Assembly (NCBI RefSeq): GCF_002858765.1 | Contig: NZ_PJRP01000013.1 | Span: 142,666 to 206,665, forward strand | Reading direction: 5' to 3' | DNA length: 64,000 nucleotides | Origin: Cupriavidus pauculus | Lineage (GTDB): Bacteria > Pseudomonadota > Gammaproteobacteria > Burkholderiales > Burkholderiaceae | Part shown: piece by piece, positions 10,068 to 17,812 of the stretch | How the letters are laid out: the number at the start of each line of letters is the position of its first letter | Numbering within the stretch: the stretch's first letter is position 1 | Program-made: the position numbers and the translations under genes | Notes under the pieces: model-generated | The model's database searches: none | What the model saw: only the letters and a program-made list of their open reading frames with translations | What the model was told of the DNA's origin: nothing

Positions 10068-11234
10068 ATGCCCACACCAAAACGCCCCCGCGCCATCGTC
10101 ATCGGCGGCTCGCTTGGCGGCCTGTTCAGCGCCATCTGCCTGCGGGCGGCCGGCTGGGACGTTGCCATCTTCGAGCGCTCGCCCCAGGAACTGGACAGCC
10201 GTGGCGGCGGCCTGGTGCTGCAGCCCGCCGTCATCGACGCCTTTGACTTCGCCGGCGTCGACCCGGGCGCCGATTTTGGCGTGCCGTCGCACGATCGCGT
10301 GTTCGTGGACCGCAATGGTGCCGAGCGCCGCGCCTACATGCCGCAGACCCAGATCGCCTGGAACGGCCTGTACCTGCGCATGCGGCGGGCCGTGGACTCC
10401 GCGATGTTGCATGCCGGCGAGACCTTCAGGTCGTTCGAGCAGGATGGCAGCCGGGTGATCGCGCGTTTCGCGTCTGGCCGTACCGAGGAGGGCGATCTGC
10501 TGATTGGCGCCGATGGCCCGCTGTCGGCGGTGCGCGCGCGGTTGCTGCCCGGTGCCCGGCCCACCTATGCGGGCTACGCGGCGTGGCGCGGCGTGCTGCC
10601 CGAGACGGCGCTACTGGCCGTCAGCGATCAGTTGTTGCGCGACAGCTTCGTCTTCCAGGACGGCCGGGCGCATCAGTTCCTGTCGTACCGGATTCCGGGC
10701 GAGGACGGCAGCGTGCGGCCCGGTGAACGCCGGCAGAACTGGGTCTGGTATCGTCGGATCGCGCAGGGTCCGGATCTGGATGCGCTGCTGCAGGACCGCA
10801 CGGGCCAGCGCCACAACTATTCGTTGCCGCCCGGCGCGATGCGCGACACCGAGATCCGTCACCTGCAGACGGCCGCGCTGGACGTGCTGGCACCCGCGCT
10901 GGCGGCGCTGGTGACCGCCACGCCCGATCCGTTCCTGCAACTGATTCACGACTACGAGGCGCCGCGCATGGTGTTCGGCCGCGTGGTGCTGCTGGGCGAC
11001 GCGGCCTTTGTGGCGCGGCCGCATACCGGCGCCGGAGCCGGCAAGGTCGCGGGCAACGCCGTGGCACTGGCGCGGGCGCTGCAGGGGCGCGCGGCTGACG
11101 ATACGGACGACGCACGCGGCATCGACGCGGCGCTGGCCGCCTGGGAGCAGGAGCAGTTGCCGGCCGACCGGCGCCTGGTCCAATGGGGCATCGCGCTGGG
11201 TCAGCGCATCATGGGTACGGTGCAGCCGGCCTGA
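10068..11234 (+). CDS. FAD-dependent aromatic hydroxylase, 2,6-dihydroxypyridine hydroxylase-like
   Basis: 388 residues. The N-terminal dinucleotide-binding fold has the glycine motif in VIGGSLGGL, followed by DSRGGGLVLQP. DLLIGADGPLSAVR is the middle DG motif and VVLLGDAAFVARPHTGAGAGK the C-terminal GD motif of class A flavin monooxygenases. The RAIVIGGSLGGLFSA / SRGGGLVLQ pattern is what I know from 2,6-dihydroxypyridine 3-hydroxylase relatives. It lies 50 nt after the molybdenum hydroxylase, so a two-step ring hydroxylation is a natural guess: the Mo enzyme adds oxygen from water, the flavin enzyme from O2. There is no signal peptide; this step would be cytoplasmic. Confidence 0.85.
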   Translation: MPTPKRPRAIVIGGSLGGLFSAICLRAAGWDVAIFERSPQELDSRGGGLVLQPAVIDAFDFAGVDPGADFGVPSHDRVFVDRNGAERRAYMPQTQIAWNGLYLRMRRAVDSAMLHAGETFRSFEQDGSRVIARFASGRTEEGDLLIGADGPLSAVRARLLPGARPTYAGYAAWRGVLPETALLAVSDQLLRDSFVFQDGRAHQFLSYRIPGEDGSVRPGERRQNWVWYRRIAQGPDLDALLQDRTGQRHNYSLPPGAMRDTEIRHLQTAALDVLAPALAALVTATPDPFLQLIHDYEAPRMVFGRVVLLGDAAFVARPHTGAGAGKVAGNAVALARALQGRAADDTDDARGIDAALAAWEQEQLPADRRLVQWGIALGQRIMGTVQPA

Positions 11235-11265
11235 GCGGCGGCGGGCGGGCGGGGATGGCTTGCCG

Positions 11266-11958
11266 TCAGTCGGCCTCGGTGTCCGGGTCGCCGTCGCCGC
11301 CCGAGCCTGTGCCGGGCGTCACCATGCCCAGTGCCTGCGCCATGAGGATCAGCTCGGCAAAGGTTCGCGCCTGCATCTTGCGCATGGCCTGCCCGCGATA
11401 GATCTTGACGGTGGCCTGGCTGATGCCAAGCTGATCGGCCACTTCCTTGTTCATCAGGCCGTGGACCAGCAGCTTCATGACTTCGCGCTCGCGGCCGGTC
11501 AGGGCATCAAGGCGCTCGCGCAGCTGCTGGGTCTGCGAACTGGCCTGGCGGCGGTCACGGTCGCGCTGCAATGCCTCGTTCACGGCATCGAGCAGATCCT
11601 GTTCGCGGAATGGCTTGGCGATGAAATTGACGGCGCCGGCCTTCATGGCGGCCACGGTCATCGGGACATCGCCATAGCCGGAGATGAACACGATCGAGGC
11701 GCTCTTGCCGGCGCGGTTGAGGTGGCTCTGCAGGTCCAGCCCGCTGGCGCCGCGCAGGCGCACGTCGAGCACGATGCAGATGGGCTGGTCCGGGAAATCG
11801 TGGGCCAGCAGTTCCTCGCCGGAGGTAAAGGATTCGCTGGCGAGCCCGACCGAGCGGAACAGTCCCGACAGGGCGCGCCGGACATCGTGGTCGTCATCGA
11901 CAACCAGTACGACACCGTCGTCGGTCGATTCCCGCAACAAGGCGGCACTGCTGTTCAT
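11266..11958 (-). CDS. FixJ/NarL-type response regulator
   Basis: 230 residues. An N-terminal receiver has acidic residues in VVDDDHD, phospho-acceptor Asp in IVLDVRL and the conserved Lys in AKPF. A short linker leads to a C-terminal LuxR-type helix-turn-helix (LTGREREVMKLLVHGLMNKEVA...GISQATVKIYRGQAMRKM). The ATG at 11958 was chosen because the upstream in-frame extension to 12159 has no family resemblance. No kinase gene is next to it. FixJ-type regulators commonly sit beside the giant hybrid kinases of the type found at 1-3833 and 24388-29607, so one of these is a possible partner; this is inference. It ends 31 nt from the convergent monooxygenase gene. Confidence 0.92.
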   Translation of the reverse strand: MNSSAALLRESTDDGVVLVVDDDHDVRRALSGLFRSVGLASESFTSGEELLAHDFPDQPICIVLDVRLRGASGLDLQSHLNRAGKSASIVFISGYGDVPMTVAAMKAGAVNFIAKPFREQDLLDAVNEALQRDRDRRQASSQTQQLRERLDALTGREREVMKLLVHGLMNKEVADQLGISQATVKIYRGQAMRKMQARTFAELILMAQALGMVTPGTGSGGDGDPDTEAD

Positions 11959-12225
11959 CGTGGTTCTCACTGTGCATACATGGACGTTCTGCCCGGGGCT
12001 TGCGGGGGCGACCCCAGGGCGCTGCGCCTGACGCAGTCGGACGGACCGTGCTTCAGCCAAATGACTGAAAATGCACATAAATACGATGAAATTACCGGAA
12101 AACGGCGTGAAATCGACATCGGCCCGCCCAATGCGAAGCGGGATTATCGACGCTTTCAATGAAATTGCAAACGTTTGTGTGGCGTTGGCGCCGCGATGGG
12201 CGCCGACGGCGCCCCGAATCGGCCG

Positions 12226-12465
12226 CTACACGGCCTCCAGTGCTCGACTCAGCGTGTAGGCCGCGCGCACGGCCACGTCGAACGACCGGTCGCAGGCCAG
12301 TTCGCGCCCGGCGATGGTAATGCGCCACCAGTCCCGGTTCCGTTCGCAGGACAGCCGGTGCTCTTCCATCTGATCGGAAAACCAGCGCCACAACCGGGCA
12401 TCCTGGCTCAGCGCGGAAGCTGCCGCGCGCAGCCGGACCAGTTCGAGCCCATTTGCTTGATCCAT
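12226..12465 (-). CDS. Small conserved hypothetical protein
   Basis: 79 residues with no domain I can name. The protein is compact, without signal peptide or membrane segment, rich in Trp/Arg (WRWFSDQM, RDWWRITIAGREL) and ends in a probable helix (DVAVRAAYTLSRALEAV). The start at 12465 is supported by a strong GGGGAGAG ribosome site 6 nt upstream; an upstream in-frame extension has no such site and poor composition. It stands alone, between the response regulator and the divergent DUF3311 gene. Confidence 0.6.
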   Translation of the reverse strand: MDQANGLELVRLRAAASALSQDARLWRWFSDQMEEHRLSCERNRDWWRITIAGRELACDRSFDVAVRAAYTLSRALEAV

Positions 12466-12809
12466 GATTTCTCTCCCCAGGGCCAACGCCCCGCGTGCCC
12501 CGTGAGCACATGGTAGGCATGGGCGGCCCCTGTGTGCATTGCCCGTTGGTCCAACGGCCGTAGCGCATGGGCATGCCAGGGTCATACCAAAGACGTACCG
12601 GCGGCGACACCCCCGCGCGGCGGGCCGGCGGCCGATTTGTATCCGCATATCCAGCCGCCCGGGTCTGAATACACTGCGATACAAAACCGGGGCAGACCGA
12701 CACATGCGGCTTGCGGCGCCTCCCTAGACTCGTGCCAATCCTTCGGCACCGGCCCGTCCCTTCAAGAACGACGTCCCGTGCCCGAAGCGCAAATCTCAGG
12801 GAGCAAGGC
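12466..12809. other. Divergent intergenic region with a spaced inverted repeat and a weak promoter
   Basis: This 344-nt stretch holds no credible gene. TTTGTATC (12636-12643) and GATACAAA (12678-12685) form a perfect 8-bp inverted repeat 34 nt apart, which could be two half-sites of a regulator. A possible -10 hexamer, TAGACT (12725-12730), lies about 80 nt before the DUF3311 start, without a clear -35. The part nearer 12466 shows only the ribosome site of the leftward gene. Confidence 0.35.
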
Positions 12810-13010
12810 ATGGAGACAGGACATTCAAGGGGCGGCCACAACTGGGTGTGGCTGCTGTTGCTGGCGCCGTATATCGCGCTGCTGTGGGTACCGTTCTATA
12901 ACGATGCGCAGCCGGCGGTGCTGGGCTTTCCGTTCTTCTACTGGTACCAGTTCATCTGGGTGCCCGTGACGTCCCTGCTGCTGTACGTGGTCTACCGGAG
13001 CCTGAAATGA
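12810..13010 (+). CDS. DUF3311 small membrane protein, partner of the symporter
   Basis: 66 residues with two hydrophobic segments (about 12-27 and 40-62) separated by YNDAQPAVLGFPFFYWYQFIW, the typical DUF3311 pattern. These proteins are nearly always encoded directly before an SSS-family solute symporter and are thought to be a small accessory subunit. The stop overlaps the symporter start (ATGA at 13007-13010), which supports joint synthesis. An AGGGAG site precedes the ATG. Confidence 0.85.
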   Translation: METGHSRGGHNWVWLLLLAPYIALLWVPFYNDAQPAVLGFPFFYWYQFIWVPVTSLLLYVVYRSLK

Positions 13011-14500
13011 CTGCGGCGCCGACCATCAACGGCGTGGCGATGGCCGTCTTCATTGCCTTCTTTGCCCTGGTTACCGTCATGGGCTTCATTGCCGCGCGCT
13101 GGAAGCGCGGCGACCTGAACCAGCTGCACGAGTGGGGACTGGGCGGCCGGCAGTTCGGCACCGTGATCTCGTGGTTCCTGGTCGGCGGTGACTTCTACAC
13201 GGCGTACACGGTCATCGCGGTGCCGGCCCTGGTGTATTCGGTGGGCGCGTACGGCTTCTTTGCGATGCCCTACACGATCATCGTCTATCCGTTCGTGTTC
13301 GCGGTGATGCCCCGCCTGTGGGAGGTCTGCCACCGCAAGCAGCACATCACGGCCGCCGACTATGTGCAGGGCGAGTTCGGTGGCAAGTGGCTGCCGGCCG
13401 CCATCGCCATCACCGGCATCGTTGCCACGCTGCCGTACATCGCACTGCAACTGGTGGGCATGCAGGTGGTGATCAAGAGCCTGGGCGTCAGCGGCGAGCT
13501 GCCGCTGATCGTGGCGTTCGGCGTGCTGGCCGTCTACACGTACTCCAGCGGTCTGCGCGCACCGGCCATGATCGCCTTCGTCAAGGACATCATGATCTAC
13601 ATCGTGGTGATCGTGGCCGTGGTGGTCATCCCGGGCAAACTCGGCGGCTATAGCGCCGTGTTCCATGCCTCGGAGACGTTCTTCGCGGCCAAGGGCGGCA
13701 CGACGGGGCTGACCCTGCATCCGTCGCAATTCACCGCCTATGCCACGCTGGCACTGGGTTCGGCGCTGGCAGCGTTCATGTATCCCCACACGATGACCGG
13801 CGTGCTGGCGTCGGGGTCGGCCAACACCGTGCGCAAGAACGCCATCGCGCTGCCGGCCTACACGCTGCTGCTGGGGCTGATCGCACTGCTGGGCTACATG
13901 GCGATTGCCGCCGGCGTGCATGTGTCGTCGGCTTCCGATGTGGTGCCCGCGCTGTTTCTGAAGCTGTTCCCGTCGTGGTTCGTCGGCTTCGCGGCCGCCG
14001 CCATCGCCATCAGCGCGCTGGTGCCCGCCGCGATCATGTCGATCGGCGCCGCCAACCTGTTCACCCGCAACCTGTACCGGCCGCTGATCCGCCCCGGCGT
14101 GACGCCCGAGCAGGAAGCGAAGAGCGCCAAGCTGTTCTCGCTGTTCGTGAAGTTCGGCGCACTGCTGTTCATCATCGTGCTGCCCACGCAATACGCGATC
14201 GACCTGCAGCTGCTGGGCGGCGTCTGGATCCTGCAGATCTTTCCGGCCGTGGTCTTCACGCTGTACACGAAGCGCCTGACCGCCAGCGGGCTGTTTGCCG
14301 GCTGGCTGGTGGGTATCGTCAGCGGCACCGGCCTGGCCATCGTGATGGGACTGAAGCCCGTCTATACCGTGCAATTTGGCAATGGATCGTTCCCGGTCTA
14401 TATCGGTGTCATCGCGCTGGCGCTAAACACCATCGTATCGGTGCTGGCATCGGCTGTGACCCAGCGGCAACCCGTTCCAGGCGGCGCTTCAGCCCGATAG
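13007..14500 (+). CDS. Sodium:solute symporter (SSS family), monocarboxylate-type
   Basis: 497 residues with about 13 hydrophobic segments, the length and layout of SSS symporters such as MctP. The segment WGLGGRQFGTVISWFLVGGDFYT is the conserved region after TM1, and YVQGEFGGKW lies in the usual loop. It probably imports a small carboxylate with Na+. The pairing with DUF3311 is typical of the monocarboxylate branch. Neighbours upstream oxidise pyruvate or heteroaromatics and downstream lie an exported hydrolase and a porin, so uptake of a product released in the periplasm is plausible but unproven. Confidence 0.85.
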   Translation: MTAAPTINGVAMAVFIAFFALVTVMGFIAARWKRGDLNQLHEWGLGGRQFGTVISWFLVGGDFYTAYTVIAVPALVYSVGAYGFFAMPYTIIVYPFVFAVMPRLWEVCHRKQHITAADYVQGEFGGKWLPAAIAITGIVATLPYIALQLVGMQVVIKSLGVSGELPLIVAFGVLAVYTYSSGLRAPAMIAFVKDIMIYIVVIVAVVVIPGKLGGYSAVFHASETFFAAKGGTTGLTLHPSQFTAYATLALGSALAAFMYPHTMTGVLASGSANTVRKNAIALPAYTLLLGLIALLGYMAIAAGVHVSSASDVVPALFLKLFPSWFVGFAAAAIAISALVPAAIMSIGAANLFTRNLYRPLIRPGVTPEQEAKSAKLFSLFVKFGALLFIIVLPTQYAIDLQLLGGVWILQIFPAVVFTLYTKRLTASGLFAGWLVGIVSGTGLAIVMGLKPVYTVQFGNGSFPVYIGVIALALNTIVSVLASAVTQRQPVPGGASAR

Positions 14501-14561
14501 AAGCGAAACCTCAAGCCACCCTCGAAGTAAAACGCTAGCGTCAGACGCAATAGGAGAAAAC

Positions 14562-15614
14562 ATGAGCAAGAACATCGATTTGCCGCGCCGTAACTTTCTT
14601 GGCACCGCCAGCCTGGCGCTGGCTGCCGCCCAGCTTGGCGTGATCGGCGCCGCGCACGCGCAGTCGGGCGTGTCGAAGGCCGCGCCGCTGGCGCCGGTCA
14701 CGCCCGGCACGCATACGTCGTTCGCCACGATCAAGCAGGTCAACGCCGGCGTGCTCAACGTCGGCTACGCCGAACTGGGCCCGGCCGACGGCCCGGTGGC
14801 CCTGCTGCTGCACGGCTGGCCGTACGACATCCACGCCTTTGTCGACGTGGCGCCGCTGCTGGCGCAGCGCGGCTATCGCGTGATCATCCCGCACCTGCGC
14901 GGCTACGGCACGACGACATTCCTGTCGCCGGAGACCAAGCGCAATGGCCAGCCGTCCGCCATCGCGGTCGACATGATCGCCCTGATGGACGCACTCAAGA
15001 TTCGCAACGCGGTGGTGGCCGGCTTCGACTGGGGTGCCCGCACCGCCGACATCATGGCCGTCCTGTGGCCCGACCGTTGCCGTGGCCTGGTCTCGGTCAG
15101 CGGCTACCTGATCGGCAGCCAGGCCGCCGGCAAGCTGCCCCTGCCGCCGGAGGCCGAGCTGCAATGGTGGTATCAGTTCTACTTCGCCACGGACCGTGGC
15201 GCGGCCGGCTACCAGAAGTACACGCACGACTTTGCCAAGCTGATCTGGAAGCTCGCGTCGCCGCAGTGGAAGTTCGATGACGCCACGTTCGCACGCAGCG
15301 CCGTGTCGCTGGACAACGTCGACCAGGTGGCGATCACGATCCACAACTACCGCTGGCGCATGGGCCTGGTGGAAGGCGAGTCGAAGTTCGACGACATCGA
15401 GAAGAAGCTTGCCACGGCGCCCACCATCAGCGTGCCCACCATCACGATGGAAGGCGACGCCAACGGTGCGCCGCACCCGGCGCCCAGCGCCTACAAGAGC
15501 AAGTTCACGGGCCGCTACGAGCACCGCGACATCACGGGCGGCATCGGCCACAACCTGCCGCAGGAAGCGCCTACCGCGTTTGCGCAGGCCGTGCTCGACG
15601 TCGACCGCAAGTAA
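14562..15614 (+). CDS. Exported alpha/beta hydrolase, epoxide hydrolase-like
   Basis: 350 residues. The N-terminus is a Tat signal (PRRNFLGTASLALAAAQLG, cleavage near AHA). The fold shows the oxyanion motif HGWP and a nucleophile elbow with Asp (AGFDWGARTAD), as in epoxide hydrolases and haloalkane dehalogenases rather than the Ser of esterases. The catalytic His is likely in GGIGHNLPQ. It would act in the periplasm on an epoxide or halide-like substrate, but sequence alone cannot distinguish these. It lies 61 nt after the symporter and is followed by a 47-residue reading frame and a porin. Confidence 0.85.
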   Translation: MSKNIDLPRRNFLGTASLALAAAQLGVIGAAHAQSGVSKAAPLAPVTPGTHTSFATIKQVNAGVLNVGYAELGPADGPVALLLHGWPYDIHAFVDVAPLLAQRGYRVIIPHLRGYGTTTFLSPETKRNGQPSAIAVDMIALMDALKIRNAVVAGFDWGARTADIMAVLWPDRCRGLVSVSGYLIGSQAAGKLPLPPEAELQWWYQFYFATDRGAAGYQKYTHDFAKLIWKLASPQWKFDDATFARSAVSLDNVDQVAITIHNYRWRMGLVEGESKFDDIEKKLATAPTISVPTITMEGDANGAPHPAPSAYKSKFTGRYEHRDITGGIGHNLPQEAPTAFAQAVLDVDRK

Positions 15615-15624
15615 CGAGGCCATC

Positions 15625-15768
15625 ATGCTGCATCGACTGCTGATACTGGCCACCATGACGCTGTCGGCGCTGGCCTGCGAACTGGGCGGCGGCGGCGACC
15701 GCTGCGCCTGGAAGGGCATGCCCGGCCAGTATCGGGTGGATGCGCCAGGCCGCCGGCGCAAGGTCTAG
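15625..15768 (+). CDS. Small secreted peptide, hypothetical
   Basis: 47 residues starting 10 nt after the hydrolase stop, with AACGAGGC as a possible ribosome site. The first 18 residues are hydrophobic (LHRLLILATMTLSALAC) and could be a signal sequence; ALAC is a poor lipobox. The rest (GGGGDRCAWKGMPG...) is short and charged with two Cys in total. It ends just before a strong hairpin, consistent with being the last gene of the operon. No homologue is recalled. Confidence 0.45.
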   Translation: MLHRLLILATMTLSALACELGGGGDRCAWKGMPGQYRVDAPGRRRKV

Positions 15769-15771
15769 CGC

Positions 15772-15814
15772 GGCAGGCACCATCGCGGCGGAGCCTTTCG
15801 CCGCGATGGCTGCC
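15772..15814 (+). terminator. Strong hairpin after the hydrolase operon
   Basis: CCATCGCGGCG (15780-15790) and CGCCGCGATGG (15799-15809) pair perfectly over 11 bp with an 8-nt loop, extended by GGCAG/CTGCC beyond a 3-nt bulge. There is no T-run after it, so termination is inferred from its place between the small frame and the porin gene. Confidence 0.55.
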
Positions 15815-15887
15815 GGGCGACTGCGCCCTTCACACCAAGCCACACAGTTTTCACAGATTCCCCAGCGGTATCCGGAAGTCCAATCCC

Positions 15888-16976
15888 ATGAAGAAGTCCC
15901 TCGCGTTGTTCGCGGTCTCCGCGCTCGCCAGTACCGTGTCGGCCACCGTACACGCCCAATCCAGCATCACCCTCTACGGCGTGGCCGATGCCGGCATCGA
16001 ATTCACCACCAACGCCGGGCGCAACGGCAACAGCCAGACGCGGCTCACGTCGGGCAATCTGTCCGGCTCGCGCTGGGGCCTGCGCGGCACCGAGGACCTG
16101 GGCCAGGGCCTGAAGGCGGTCTTCGTGCTGGAAAGCGGCTTTGATCTGGATACCGGCGTGTCGGGCCAGGGCGGCCGCCTGTTCGGGCGCAACGCCTATG
16201 TCGGCACCGAAAGCCGCTTCGGCACGTTGCTGCTGGGTCGCCAGCAGACATCGCTGCGCGATTTCGCCAACCTGTACGACCCGGCAGCGCTGGCCGACCG
16301 TTACGGCATCCTGTCGATCGCGCCGGAATTTGGCGCGCGTGCCGACAACTCGGTCAAGTACATCGGCCAGTTCGGCGGGCTGACCGCGTCGGCCTTCTAT
16401 GCGTTCCAGTCGAACGGCAATGAAGTGCCAGGCAGCAACGTGTTCGGCCGCGATTTCGGCGCCTACGTCAACTACGTGACCGGCCCGTTCTCGGTGGGCG
16501 CGTCCTATGACGACGCACACGTTGGCACGCCGGCCAACCAGGCGCCCGTGATCCGCCGCTACTCGGTGGCCGGCACCTATGCCACCGGCCCGGTGAAGGT
16601 CTTCGCGGGCTACCGGCTGGCCAAGGCACTCGACGGCGCCACGCTGCCGGGCGCCCAGGCCGCCAACGCGGGCTCCAACCTGTATTGGCTGGCCCTGGGC
16701 TACAAGGTCACGCCGGCGTTCTCGGTCACCGGCGCCGCGTACTACCAGGACTTCCGCAGCACCGGATCCGACCCGTGGCTGTTCGCCGTGACGGGCGACT
16801 ACACGCTGAGCAAGCGCACCGACCTTTATGCATCGGTGTCGTACGCGCTGAACAAGGACAAGTCGTACCTGGGCGTGAACGGGTACAACAACGTCTCGGC
16901 AACCACGCCGGTCTACAACGTCGAGCCCGGCGCGAACCAGCTTGGTGCGGTGGTCGGGATACGGCATCGGTTCTGA
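15888..16976 (+). CDS. Gram-negative trimeric porin (Burkholderia OmpC-like)
   Basis: 362 residues. A clean Sec signal peptide (MKKSLALFAVSALASTVSATVHAQ) is followed by SSITLYGVADAGIEF, the hallmark start of Burkholderiales porins, and the conserved SRWGLRGTEDLGQGLKAVF strand region. Alternating beta strands run to the terminal Phe (GIRHRF), the outer-membrane insertion signal. It forms a diffusion channel for small hydrophilic solutes. Its place after the transporter and hydrolase genes suggests substrate entry for the same pathway, though porins are often placed independently. Confidence 0.93.
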   Translation: MKKSLALFAVSALASTVSATVHAQSSITLYGVADAGIEFTTNAGRNGNSQTRLTSGNLSGSRWGLRGTEDLGQGLKAVFVLESGFDLDTGVSGQGGRLFGRNAYVGTESRFGTLLLGRQQTSLRDFANLYDPAALADRYGILSIAPEFGARADNSVKYIGQFGGLTASAFYAFQSNGNEVPGSNVFGRDFGAYVNYVTGPFSVGASYDDAHVGTPANQAPVIRRYSVAGTYATGPVKVFAGYRLAKALDGATLPGAQAANAGSNLYWLALGYKVTPAFSVTGAAYYQDFRSTGSDPWLFAVTGDYTLSKRTDLYASVSYALNKDKSYLGVNGYNNVSATTPVYNVEPGANQLGAVVGIRHRF

Positions 16977-16982
16977 TTGCGG

Positions 16983-17017
16983 AGCCGGCTGGCGTGCGGG
17001 GGCATGCCAGCCCGGCT
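16983..17017 (+). terminator. Terminator hairpin after the porin gene
   Basis: AGCCGGCTGGC and GCCAGCCCGGCT pair with one bulged C around a GC-rich loop, then TTTC. It sits 6 nt after the porin stop and just before the convergent crcB stop, so it may serve both. Confidence 0.65.
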
Positions 17018-17024
17018 TTCGGGG

Positions 17025-17411
17025 TCAAACACTGACCCATCGCACGGCCGCGCCCCCGGCAAACAGCGCGGCAACGCCCAGCAGCAACGAGCCCAGCGCA
17101 TACAGCGCGGCATGGGCCAGTTCTCCCCGCTCATACAGCAAGGCAATCTCCAGCGCGTAGGTGGAAAAGGTGGTGAAGCCGCCGATGATGCCCGTGGTCA
17201 GGAACAGCCGCGCCGATTGCGGCAGTGACACCTTGAGCGCGAACAGTTCCACGACGGCCCCCATGGCAAAGGCCCCCAGCACATTGATCGCAAAGGTGCC
17301 AAACGGATAGTGGGTGCCGACCAGCCGCGCCGCCAGCAGATTCATGCCGTGGCGCCCGGCCGAGCCGAGTCCGCCGCCGAGAAAAGCAAAGAGAAAACCG
17401 TAGATCCCCAT
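17025..17411 (-). CDS. crcB: Fluoride exporter CrcB (Fluc channel)
   Basis: 128 residues with four membrane segments, the usual Fluc size. Conserved motifs include GGGLGSAGRHGMN, YPFGTFAINVLGAF (the pore Asn) and GIIGGFTTFSTYALE (the Phe/Thr/Ser filter region). The protein dimerises to export fluoride from the cytoplasm. The start at 17411 gives the standard N-terminus; longer in-frame extension covers the riboswitch and is not translated in my view. Expression should rise with fluoride through the riboswitch upstream. Confidence 0.93.
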   Translation of the reverse strand: MGIYGFLFAFLGGGLGSAGRHGMNLLAARLVGTHYPFGTFAINVLGAFAMGAVVELFALKVSLPQSARLFLTTGIIGGFTTFSTYALEIALLYERGELAHAALYALGSLLLGVAALFAGGAAVRWVSV

Positions 17412-17446
17412 GACTGTCCTAGTTGAAAGATGACTTCGGGACAGGC

Positions 17447-17490
17447 CCGCCGATGGCGGGAGGGTGAAGACGTGGCCCCGCCATCGGCGG
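17447..17490 (-). promoter_or_regulatory. Perfect hairpin in the fluoride riboswitch expression platform
   Basis: A 14-bp perfect stem (CCGCCGATGGCGGG with CCCGCCATCGGCGG) has a 16-nt loop and lies between the aptamer and crcB. No T-run follows, so classic intrinsic termination is not obvious. Just downstream, CTGTCC can pair with GGACAG directly before the ATG, which could hide the ribosome site, and the aptamer's own CTGTC could compete for it. Confidence 0.6.
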
Positions 17491-17503
17491 AACCCGTCCA
17501 CCG

Positions 17504-17556
17504 TGACAGGAGCCATCAGCCCTTGCGGGCGGTTTCGGGAAGCTCCATTCCCATCG
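17504..17556 (-). ncRNA. Fluoride riboswitch (crcB motif) aptamer
   Basis: Read on the minus strand, GGGAATGGAGCTTCCC matches the consensus GGCGATGGNGTTCGCC, with the stem changed in a base-paired way (GGCGA/TCGCC to GGGAA/TTCCC). It continues with AACCGCC and CTGATGGCTCCTG, matching the consensus CTGATGACTCCT. It lies in the leader of crcB, the classic target gene. Confidence 0.92.
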
Positions 17557-17581
17557 TGCAGCGCGGAAGCTGCTGGGCGGC

Positions 17582-17587
17582 ATTGTA
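17582..17587 (-). promoter_or_regulatory. Candidate -10 box of the crcB transcript
   Basis: TACAAT on the minus strand lies about 25 nt before the aptamer, which would put the transcript start right at the riboswitch. No good -35 is visible. Confidence 0.4.
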
Positions 17588-17812
17588 GCAGCGGCACACC
17601 GGCGGCACCTTTCATCGACGGTGCAGGAATTTGGTGGCCGCACGGCGTTACCGATCGATCGAAGGAATGCGCATGGTCTTATGCGTCCCGGTCGCGCTTG
17701 GATAGAACAAAGGCGTCGTTCGTGTACCGGACCTGCCGCAGTATGGTGTCGGAAACGTGCAGCGCCGCTGGCGGGCCGCCACCCCCGCGCTGCGCATTCT
17801 TTCCGATACGCC

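Noticed and set aside
11959..12159. 67-codon extension of the response regulator
   Set aside because: The receiver domain starts right after 11958; the extension has no conservation features.
17412..17615. 68-codon extension of CrcB
   Set aside because: It would translate the fluoride riboswitch itself and give a non-family N-terminus.
17661..17690. Palindrome around ATGCGCAT upstream of the SfnB operon as a sulfur-regulator site
   Set aside because: It does not match CysB, Cbl or sigma54 patterns well enough to claim a function.
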